DNA of 43,632 nt from RGIG6178 sp045612885 (GTDB lineage Bacteria > Bacillota_I > Bacilli_A > RFN20 > DUOF01), in NCBI GenBank assembly GCA_045612885.1, contig JAZKZZ010000013.1, forward strand, positions 1 to 43,632. The letters are read 5' to 3'. Shown here piece after piece: positions 1-12,000 of this stretch. The notes beneath the pieces are model-generated. The model saw nothing but the letters and a program-made list of their open reading frames with translations. It searched no databases and had not been told where the DNA came from. Position 1 is the first letter of the stretch; each line of letters starts with the position of its first letter. The translations under genes were made by a program, and so were the position numbers.

Positions 1-3000
1 TAACCATTTATCATACATAGTATATGTATATACAATTGTACTTCCTTGGTTAGCTGTTGTATTACTTCCATCTACTGTTGAACCTGTAATTGAAGGTCCA
101 GTATGCTCTTGATGAGCTGGTTTAGTTGTATCAAATTCAAACTTAACACTAAGCACATAACTATTACCTGAATTATCGTAAACTTTTATTACTAAATACC
201 AATCTTGATATCTTAAGTTTACATCTAAAGTAGGTACTTGTAATGATTGTTTACTTGCTGTTTTTACTTCTGGCCATAATGGCGTATCCGTCTTAGATGC
301 AAAATTAATACTACCAAATCCTGTGCTCTTATCAGTGAATTCTTTTCTACTTTGTGCTGCTTGATATTCACTATCAAAGTTAGCTGATGTTACATCAGTT
401 TCTTTATAGAAATATTCAAAATAAGCTAAGTTAGAGTTAGCATAACTTGTTGAAGCACTTGTATCTGTTGCATGGAAATAAATCTTATAGTCAGAAGAAT
501 CATAACCATCATCACCAGTTACATTAGTTTGGTTTTCAAAACATCCAGAAGATTTATATGAATTGCTACTTGCGTTGTTATCACATATAAATGTTGAAGC
601 AGCATTAGTATTTATACCTAACTTGTCTATATTTACCACGTCAATATATGCTTGATATGTTACTCCTGAATGAGTAGTAACTTCAATTAAGTATCTTCCG
701 TTTGTAGTAACAGTAAACACTTGATTAAAACTTAGTGCCGCTGCTGTATCTTTTGTATATGTCCAACTAGCTGTACCACTAATAGTACCTGTATATTCAT
801 TGCTTGAAGCTGTTGTTACAGTTACAGACTTGAATCCGCTACTTCTAATACATGTATTATTTATTTGTGTACATGTTGCAGAGTAATCGTTACCTAACTT
901 ACCCGCAATCGCAATTTGAACGTTGCCATTAGTCCAATTAACTGTGGCAATCTCGATATCTAATACATCATCTACATTAAATCCTGTAACAGGTGTAATT
1001 AATCCCTTATTTGCTTCAGTTGGATCTACGTAATTTTGACTAGTTTCATTAGCTAATAAATCTGCTACTGTTTCTACTTTAACTGTAAATAACGTCGCAC
1101 ATGAAACGTTACCAGCTCTATCATATACATATAATACAACTGTTTGAGTCTTATTAAATATATGTGCAGATGATGCAGCTTCGCTAGTTCCTAGATATAA
1201 CTTATTATCACTTAAAGCATAATCTTTATTATATGTTAAATCGGTACATATTTCCGAAGCAGCGTTAGCTTTTACATCTGCTACACTTGTGATAATTCCA
1301 TCAGCCACAAAATAACAATAATAATCCAAGTTACTTCCGCCAGTATCAGTAGGTATTATTCTTACCTTAGAACCTGTTGTTCCTTTTATATAATCAGTCT
1401 TATTTCCGCTCTCAACACCATTTTTATCTACAAAAATAATAGTCTCGTCAGCAGTTTCTTCACAATCACCAACAGATAAACATGTAGGCGCTGTAGTATC
1501 TATAACTAATCTAAATCCTATATCGTCAACTTTAGCTAATGCATTACCAGCTTCATCAGTATAGAAACCTTCATTCCAACCAACAGTAGCATTTCCATTT
1601 ACTTCACTCTTTACTTTTAATTGAATAGTGATATATGAATAATATGTTCCATACGCTGTAGGATTAGTTGTAGTATGAATAGTTCCCATATTACTATTAA
1701 ATATATCAAAAGCAAGATCATTTGGAGGATTAACAAAAGTCGTTCCTGTTATATCAAATAAAGCATCTTCAGAATATATTACTTTTATCTTAGAAGAATC
1801 AAACTTTCTAGTTCCAGTAGTATTCTTATTATCTACAAGTCCATTTCCTAACCAAGTATCTTTAACGTTGAAAGTAATATAAACTATATCTCCTGCCTTA
1901 AGCATGATATCATTGTCATATTTTCTTGTAGTTTCTTCTTTCTTATTATAAACAACACATAATTCTACACCGTTAGTTAAATAAGAAATATATTCAACAT
2001 TGTTAAATCCAGAAACACTAGTTGGACAACCATATGTTGAACTAGCATCACTAGTACTAAATGTTGGTCTATTTGTATCATATCTAACAATAACAGGTGT
2101 TATTACTCCCTCATTTGCTTTCACTCCTGATGAAACTTCAACATCAGTAGACATGTTGTGTACTTTGATTACTAAATAAGCATCATTAGAGTTATTAATA
2201 TTAGTTAATTCTACACCTGTTGCAAAATACTTTCTTATTTCACTAGCGCCTAAAGTAGTCGGTTTTGAAGTATCTGCACCGTTTACAGTATCACTAGCAT
2301 AAATAACATCTTTTGCATTACCTGTAGTTACATCTCTTGCACCAAGAGCAACAATACTTGAAGAATTAGGAGCAACATATTTATTTGAACCTAACTTAAA
2401 GTAACTATACGTAAACCAATAGTTAGTATAAGTATCGCCACTATTATAAGCAGTTTCTCCACTACCTGTAACTTTAAATCTTATAGTGGAATTTGTCCAA
2501 TCTAGTGCAATATCAGATTCCATAGTATTTATTAAAGTTTGAGAACCACTAAAAGTTATTGTTCTATATGCAGTCCACGTAGATCCAATCAATCTTTCAA
2601 GAGTAACTGTATACTCATCAGGCGCTGAAGTATCTAATACTATAGAACCAGTAAATTCATAAGTAGTATAATCATCAAAATCATAGTTAGATAATGTACA
2701 TGCTCCTGTAGCAACTACAGCACTAGAACAAGTAGTTCCATTGCTAGGTGTTATTTGATTTCTGTTTAATGTAATAACATGTGTTCCAACAGCAGCACTT
2801 TCAAATCCAGTTGCGTGTGTTGTCCATGTTATAGTAAGTTTTCCTTCTCCCCAACCCGTATTAATTTCAGCGGTGTTAAGATAGACATTCAAATCATTAT
2901 CATAATATTTAGTATAAATATGGCTTCCATTATCTTGATCTAAGCTTCTAGGTACAATGTTTCCTTTTACTGAAACTTGATTTCCTATAGTATAGTTATT

Positions 3001-6000
3001 TGCATGTGTTCCACTTAGATAGAAACATTGAACGCCAGTAGGACAAGATAATACTATATCAGTTCCTACATTGTATTGAGCAAACTCTAAATTGTAATAT
3101 TTATTAGGAGTTTCTTTTGTATCCCAATTCAATATAACATTATCTCCTGATACAACAGGTAGAGTATGAGTGTTAGAACTAGTTAAAGTATATGATACAT
3201 TACTCAACTTATAATCTGTTATTGCACAATTATTAGTAGAGTGTTCTCCATTCTCTTTACATACATCTTTTGAAGTATCAAAAACCATATCTCCAATATT
3301 TGCATTGTCGATAGTAATATATCTCTTTTCTATAACATAGTTATTTGCCACGAAAGTAGCATTAGTGATTGTATAGCTTGATGTAGCGTCCACAAAAGTA
3401 TATTGATATGCATCATCAACTGTAGATTTTGTATTTAACTCATTATCTATTTTTACTCCACAAGGCTTTATAGAATATGTACCAGCATACACTACAGTAG
3501 AAGTTCCACAACTTCCGCCATCAACAGAATAATAAACAGCTGTAATTTCATCATTATTTAATAATCCTGTAGGTGTATATAGAGTTAAAGTTGAGAATCC
3601 AACACTAACGCCATCATAAATCTTAGTTCCACCATTATAAGTTAAAGTTAACTCCGCTTTATTTACTTGATATGTTCCTTTTACAAATGTAAACGAATAG
3701 TTTGCGTTCAATGCTGTATTAGTATTGTCATCTGAAACAACAGTTACAGATGTTGCTTTAACATAATATGTTCCTGCCAATATTGCAGGCTTACTTGTTT
3801 TAGTCCATACCTCGCTAGCACTATATACATCAGATTTACTGTTTGTGCTATTGTAAATAGCATATATTAAACTATTATTTAAATAATCTGATCTTTCGTC
3901 AGTTTTTGTTAAATAATATACTCCGTTTTCTTCATCTAAATAATCATAATTAGTTACTTGATATACATATACTATTGATGTATTTCCATTTCCTTCGTCA
4001 ACTGAGTAAGAAATTTCGCTAAAAGTGTGTTCTAAAGAATCATATGTTATTGAATCATTTACATATGTTATAGTTATTGCACGTTTATTTATAGTAAATG
4101 TTTTTCCTGTAGTATCAAAAGTTACTGTGTAACTTGATGTGGCAACCACAGATGAATGTTGATATGCATCATCTGATGAAGATTTAGTATTCAATGCATT
4201 ATCGATTTTTACTCCACAAGATTTTATTGTATATGTTGATGCATCGATAACTGAAGACTGTCCACAAGCGCCACCGTTTATAGAATAATAAACAGCTGTA
4301 ATTGTATCACTAGCTAATAATCCTGTAGGCGTATACAAATTCACATCACTAAATGTAACACTTATTCCATCATAAGTTTTAGATGTCATCGAGTTTACAT
4401 TGATAGTTAATGTAGCTTTATTTACTTGATATGTTCCTTTTACAAATGTAAATGCATAGTTTCCATTTAGTATGGTATTGCCCTGATCACTTGAAACAAC
4501 AGTTACAGATGTTGCTTTAACATAATATGTTCCCGCCAATATTGCAGGCTTACTTGTTTTAGTCCATACTTCGCTAGCGCTATATACATCAGATTTGCTG
4601 TTTGTGCTATTGTAAATAGCATATACCAATGAGTCTTCTAAACAATCTGCTCTTTCACTAGTACGTACTAAGTATGTACCTTCGCATTCGCGACTAGTTG
4701 AAACAACACTCGCTTGGCCTGCTATTGAATAATAAGAAGTATCATTAAATTTATGTTCTAAAGAATCATATATTATTGTCTCATCGTCAAAAGAAATTGT
4801 TATAGGTCTTGCCTTTATTTCATATTGAGCTGATGTTGATGTGTAATTTAATTTAAAGTTATTAGCATATTGATTTTTTTCGTCTGTTGTAGATGGAGAA
4901 ACTGTAAGATCTGTTCTCTCAATAGAGAATCCTGTAATGTTAATTGTATATTTTCCTACATTTATAGCAGAACCCAGAGAACTTGTTAATGATTTTACAA
5001 CTTCGATTCTTTCGGTTGTGTTTATTACTGTCGCAGAAACATCATCAGAATCACAAGTTCCATCTAATGAAATACCGTATAATCTATTTCCTGCACTATC
5101 TACACCTGTAGCAGTACCAAAAACAGTAGTTATTCCATCATATATCTTTTCGGTTTCAAGTAGACAAATCCAAATCTCTTTTTGAGATATTGTATAATTA
5201 ATACCTGTGCTATCAAAAGTGATTTTATAACTTAATGTATCATCATCTTCATATAATGTATTTGTAATATTATAGTCAGGCAACGGATGTTGATGCACGT
5301 CGTTAGATTTAGAGTTTAGAGAGTTATCAATCTTGACTCCACAAGACTTTATATTATATGTAGCAGCATTTATAACTGATTGTTGTGCACAAGAGCCATC
5401 ATCTATAGAATAATAAATTCCTACAATAGAATCATTAGATGCTAACCCATCTCCTGTGATTGTATATCCAGAAGTAGCTGTAAAATTATCACTTGAACCA
5501 TTATAAGTTTTTGTAATAACTGCATTTTTACTAAGAGTGATTACACGTTTATCAATACGATAGGTTCCCTCTTCAAATGTAAATGCATAGTTTCCATTCA
5601 ATACTGTATTATTCGCGTCTGTAGAAGTTACAGTAACACTTCGAACTTTCACATGATATGTTCCCACTAAAATTGCGGGTTTATTTGTATAATCAAAAGT
5701 CTTATTAGCGCTATATACATCAGATTTACTGTTTGTCTCATTATATATTCCATAACTAAAGCTAAAACAATCATTTCTTCCGGTAACCTTAACTAGATAT
5801 GCAGTTGCACAACTAGCATCACCTGCTGCTTGATTTCCTGTCACAGTATAACTAGAAACAGAATCAAACTTATGTTCATTACCATCATATTTTATTGTTC
5901 CATCATTAAATGTGATTTTAATCGGTTTAGCAGTGATTGTATAAGTCCCTTGATCACTATTTCTAAGATCTAGCACATAGCTTAGCGCATTTTCGTTATC

Positions 6001-9000
6001 ACCTGGATAATAAAGAGCATCATCACGACTATCGTTAGCTGCAGTTTGATTACCTGGGCGTTGTAATACATTATCTATTGCAAGTCCACATGGGTTTATA
6101 TAATAAACACCAACATTTATTATATCTCCATGTCCATCACCACATCTAGATAAGATATTACCCTCTGCATCTGAAACTTCATAGAAAATATCTACAATTC
6201 TATCATTAGGATGTAAGAATAGAACTTGGTATGTATCATCATATTTAGAAGGAGAATAGAACAGCACATTTGCATTAACTCCATCATATACTTTAGACAT
6301 ATCTCTCTGATAAGCTATATTTACACGTGATTTAGAACCTACAAAAGATTCTGTTCCAAACACGAATTCATAGTTATTTTTTAATGAAGTATTGGATGCA
6401 TCACTAGAATTAACACTAACATCAAGCATTTTTATATAATATGTACCAGCTAAAATAGCAGAAGCGTTAACAAACGTCCAGTTCTCAGTTGCACTATATA
6501 CTTCAGACATAGGATTTGTTGAATTGTATAACGCATATTCAACATCGTTTCCTACACAATCAGCTCTTTTACTGCTTCTTATTAAATATAAACCTGTACA
6601 GGTAGGTCTTCCTGTCCATTCAGCAAGATCATCAGAATCATCAGTTACATAGTTACTAGAATTTTCATATGTACGAGCTTCAGAATTGTATGAAAAATTA
6701 AGTTTAGAATAATTACTAGTTGGATGAGGACCTATCTCTATTCTCTTCTTAGTTATAGTATATTCAAAACCTTTGTATTCATCAGAATTACTAGTTGTAT
6801 CTAAAAGAACAATATTATAACTAGCTATAGCATCTACGTTAGATCCATATTGATATGCATCATCACCTTGATTGGTATCTTGTGTTTCGCCTATAGGAAG
6901 TTGCAATGTGTTATTTATTACTACACCACATATTTGGAAATTATACTTTCCTACATCAATGATTTTACCACCTTGAGCACATGCGGAAAGTGTGTTTCCA
7001 GATTCATCAAAAATAGCGTAGTATATAAATGTAAATCTGTCATTTTCTTGTAAACCTTCTTGCGTATAAGCAGGCACAGAAGAATATACATATCCAATGT
7101 CTACACCATCATATTCGCTTGTATATTGAGCAGAGTTAAAAGTTATTTTCAAATCAGCTTTATTAATTATATACTCTTTTGGTGAATAGAATGTAAATGA
7201 ATAGTTAGAGTTAGGAGATGTATTACTCTCATCATCAGTATTTACGGTAGTACTAGCTCCCCTTATATAATAAGTACCCGCTAATATCGCTGGTTTATCC
7301 TTAAACGTAGTAGCTCCTGATGTACTACTATAAACTGAAGATTTAGTGTTAGTACTATTATAAATATAGTAAGAAAGCTCATCAGCTAAACAATCTTCTC
7401 TTTCGTCAGTTTTTACTAAATATGCAGAACAAGTTCCATCAGAAGTCGCTAAAGTTCCATTAACCTTTATTTCATAGTAACTAATATCTTCAAATGTATG
7501 CTCGTTAGAATCATAAGTAGTTTCTCCGCCTTTAAAATCAACAACGACCGGCCTTTTAGTAATAGTGAACGTCATATTTTCTTCACTTACGATTAAATTG
7601 AAGTTTTGAGTAGGATTTTGAACATTTGGTGCTGCCACAGAATTATCTTCTATTCTAACAACCGAAAATCCTGATACAGAGAATGTATAAGTTCCTGCAT
7701 TGATCGCAGATAACACACTACTTGTTATAGTTCCTATTTTTTCTATTCTTTCCGGGGTATTTATAAGCACCTCAGAAGGATCATCAGAATCACATTCAGA
7801 ATCACTAGAAAAACTATATACACCACTACCTGCAGAATCAAACAAAGTAGTTAAACCATCATACATTTTGGAATTATTTGTCAAACAAATCCAAATATTT
7901 TTTTCTAAAATTGTATACATTTCAGTTGTATGATATATAAGGAAATTATCACTAGGAGACGAAATTGAAACAGCACTTGTATTCTCTGTAACCGAAACAG
8001 TCATTCCTGTTATAGTAACCTCATATGAACCAATATCAATAGCAGATGCAGCAGTTACTGCCAACTCAGTTATTGTTTCCACTCTTTCAGAAGTATTAAT
8101 AACAGTAGTAGAAGCAGCAACACATTCACTCTTAGTAGAATCATAAATAGATACAGACCATAATGAAGCTACCGGATCAGCGAAAATAGTAGATACACCA
8201 TCATATATCTTAGCATTTGTTGCTAAACTAAAACATATTGGTAATGGTGAAATAACATATTGGAACTCAGCATCAAATTCAATATCATAACTTGAAGTTG
8301 AAGCTACATATGGGTTTTGGTACGTATCATCTTGTTTATCATTAGCGCTTGTTTCCCCAGATGGACGTTGCGATGTATTATTTATTTTCACTCCACATAA
8401 TTTAATTGTATATGTTCCTGCATCAATAATTGCAGCTTTTCCACAAGCAGCAATTGTAGTAGTACCTGCAGCATCTAAAACTTCATAGTAAACATCAGTA
8501 ACCACATCATTATCTAAAACTTCAACCTCAAATAAATCAGTAAAAGTTTCACTAGTGCCATCATACACTTTACTAGCGTCATCTGGACTAGTAAGAGTTA
8601 TACTTTCTTTATAAACGATATAAGCATCATTGTTATTGAATGTGAAAGTATAGTTATTATACCCTGAGTTTGTATCTACTTTAGTTGCTTTACCCATATA
8701 TGAACCAGATAAAATAGCAGAAGCATTAGCAAATGTCCAATTTTCTGTTGCACTATATATTTCAGATTTAGCGTTTGTTCCATTATATAAAGCATACTCT
8801 ACTTCATTTAATAGATACTCTTCTCTTTCAGCAGTCTTTACTAAATAATATCTCTTATTTGAATTATCATATTCTTGATGTCCGCTAACATCATAATTGA
8901 AAACATCTCTTTGTGAATCGTATATTAAATCAAATGTTGTAGCATAAGAATCATATGTTTTCTCACCATAAGCAAATGCAATATTTATAGTTTTCTTTCC

Positions 9001-12000
9001 TATTACATAATTTGTTCCTGAAGTATCAAAAGTCACCACGTAACTTAATGTTGAATCATCAGTAGGTGTAACATATTGATGCGCATCATCTGTAGAAGAA
9101 CTTAAATTTTCTGCACTATCTATTTTTATTCCACAAGATTTTATGTTATATGTACCCGCATCAATAACAGATTCTTGTCCACATGCACCACTGTTTATAG
9201 AATAGTAAATATTTGTAATAGAATCATTGTTAGCTAAACCATCTCCACCAAATGAATAATAAGATGTAGCAGTGAACGTATTACTTAAACCGTTATATAT
9301 TTTAGTAGCAATTGATTGGATTGTAATCGTTAATGTACGCTTAGTAATTGAATATGTTCCTTCTGTAAATGTAAAATTATAATTCCCGTTTAACACTGTG
9401 TTTGTTCCAGATACTAATACAACCGTAATATCTTTAACCTTTACATGATATGTTCCCGCTAAGACTGCAGATTTATTTGTATAATCAAAAGTCTTATTAG
9501 CGCTATATACATCAGATTTACTGTTTGTCTCATTGTAAATTTCATAATTAAAACTAAAACATTCTGATCTTTCAGCTGTTTTAACTAAATATGCAGTTGC
9601 ACAACTAGCATCTCCTGCCGATTGATTTCCTGTTAAAGTATAATCAGCAATATTTCCGAAAGAATGTTCAATACCGTCATATTTTAATGAATCGTCATCA
9701 AACTCAATAGTAACATTTCTTTTAGTGATTGTATAGGTGCCATTAGTGTAAGTAAACGAATAATATTTAGATGTTGTTCCTGGAGTTATATCAACTTTAG
9801 TTCCACCAGCTAGAGTTATGGAAATTTTAGTGACAGATACAGTATAACTTCCCACATCAATTACAGAAGCGTTATTACAAGTAACTGATGTAATTGAATC
9901 TCCTGTTGCTAAAGTTGGTAATGTGTATGCACTTCCAGCACATAATGACACTGAAACTCCATCATAAACTTTGGAATTTGAATTAAATGTTAAAGATATT
10001 GATTTAGCCACTACAGTTATCGTGAAATCTTTAGTCGCACAATTTCCTGCTTTATCAATAACCACATACCTTAATATGTGTGTTCCACTTTCTCTTACAC
10101 GAGTTCCACTACTAGTATAAGTCACTGGAGCTGCAGTTGTATAAGAGTTGCTTTTTGATTGTTCATTGGTTTCAGTAACAGTTATCCCAAAACCGCTAAT
10201 AATTGTTGTCAAATCATAAACATCACCAACAGTAAGATTTTTAGTTGTTGAAGTAGCAGTTATAACAGGTAAAGTTGTATCAACTTTAATTACATTACTA
10301 TAATCTTTAGAAGTTGTATTTCCAGCATAATCAGTAACGATTAGTGTAAGACTCTTGTTTCCATCTCCAGAAGATAGAGTTATAGTAGAGTTTGATGGAA
10401 CTGCAGCATTATTATACTTGCTCGAACTTCCCTCTTTTACTTGATATGTACTTATACCATTAGTATCAGTAGCTGATGCACTAACTTTAACTGAACTTGA
10501 AGGAGCAAACCCTGATTGTACTGTACAAGTTTGAATTGCACAACTACCACTTCCAGCTGCCACTACAGAAAAACTGTTGATTGTTGGTCCAGTTGTATCA
10601 TATTTAGCTAAAACATCATCATATGTTTTTTGACTAACACTTCTATCAGCCCTATCTTTTATCCCTGTACTTATTAATGTCCCTATTTTTACATCTCCTT
10701 GTGTACTTCCTGAAAGAGTAATGACACATGTAATTGTTGTAGGTAAATCATTTCCTAATTGATCTCTAGTATATGGGGCGTTAAATGCACAAGTCACAGG
10801 TGAACCAGTTCCTGCACTTCCTCCTATTGTATAACTCAATGTTGGAGATGTTGTTCCATGAACTTTTTCTGAGTATGTGAACACAATTGTAATTGTATCT
10901 CCACTATTACAATAATAAACATTACCTACTTTATTACACCCTGATGGTGTTGCAACATAAGATGAAACTGTTGGGTTAGTTTTATCTATGTATAAATTTG
11001 ATAGATATCTACCATTAGTATTACATAAATCCTTTTCTACATCACTAAAATTCGCAAGAGTTTCACTACCTGTAATTACATCTACTTTAATTATCACAAA
11101 AGATCCTTGATTTGTTTGAGATGCATATGCATATACAATAGTATAAGACGCTGTACTAATAGTTATTGAATTATCGCTAACTGTAGTCCAACCGGAAAAT
11201 ATTGTTGGCGTTAAATCTTCAATTTTCTCTTCACACTCAGTCAAACTTGTACAAGTTGCACTTTTAATAGTAGCTGTTTTAGTAAAACCTGCAGTCGCTA
11301 TAGTAAATGTTCTAGAAGAATCTGCTACTACAGGTGGTTTTCCATTAGTGACAGGAGTTGTAGCATCTGTAGCAGTTAAACTAGCAGCTGAAAGAGGAGT
11401 AAGCGTAACCTCTTTTGTTGCAACAGCACCATATTTATCTGTTACTGTAATCGTTACCTTTGTATTAGCAGTAATATCATGATAGCTTGATGTGGCAGTA
11501 GTACCACTATAAGAAATAGTTCCCGCACTTACTGTAACACTTGTAATATCTGATGTACTTCCATGATAATTTCCAACACCTTTATCACTAACACTGATTG
11601 AAAATCCTACTGAAGTTCCTATACCAAAACATGTTCCTGTTCCTGAATCGCTACATGCCTTGATAGAACCTGTATTATAAATAAGTGTTGCATTACCGAT
11701 AGAAATATCTCCATCTCCTACTTGGGTTTCATAAGCACCACATTGAGTATCAACTACATTCACACTATTTCCTACTGCATCAGTAAAGTTACTATCAGTA
11801 AACGATAATATGAGTTTATAAAATTTGGTATTTGTATTCCCTATAGTTACTGTTGTTGTTATTTTTGTTTGTGCTGCATCCATTGCCGAACTAGCAGTAA
11901 CATAACTACTAACAGTAGATGCTAAAATATTACTTGAACCATTATAATAATACACGTTATTAAAAGAAGAAAATTCTGTACTATTGAACACTAAACTTAG

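Larger units (their letters stand above)
3320..10020 (-). repeat. Array of about 18 YDG/MBG-like modules in three subfamilies
   Basis: In protein order (high to low coordinate) there is one outlier module, then seven A and seven B modules that mostly alternate, plus three C modules. A modules contain a YLVKT-ER signature and YN-TN-KS-VYS, then AxLAGTYY. B modules contain YDG, then a D/N-D-x-I/V region, an AC/SC cysteine, GTY and CGVKIDN or a variant. C modules contain WICL or PICF, YDG, a second Cys and TxERxE. Approximate lower boundaries are A1 9340, B1 8990, A2 8605, B2 8245, C1 7905, C2 7550, A3 7165, B3 6745, A4 6345, B4 5935, A5 5555, B5 5185, C3 4815, A6 4410, B6 4085, A7 3665 and B7 3320. 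The alternation suggests growth by duplication of an A-B pair of about 250 codons. Confidence 0.8.

Noticed and set aside
3320..10020. Repeat array as a CRISPR
   Set aside because: Periods are hundreds of bases, the units are diverged, and the repeats keep one protein reading frame.
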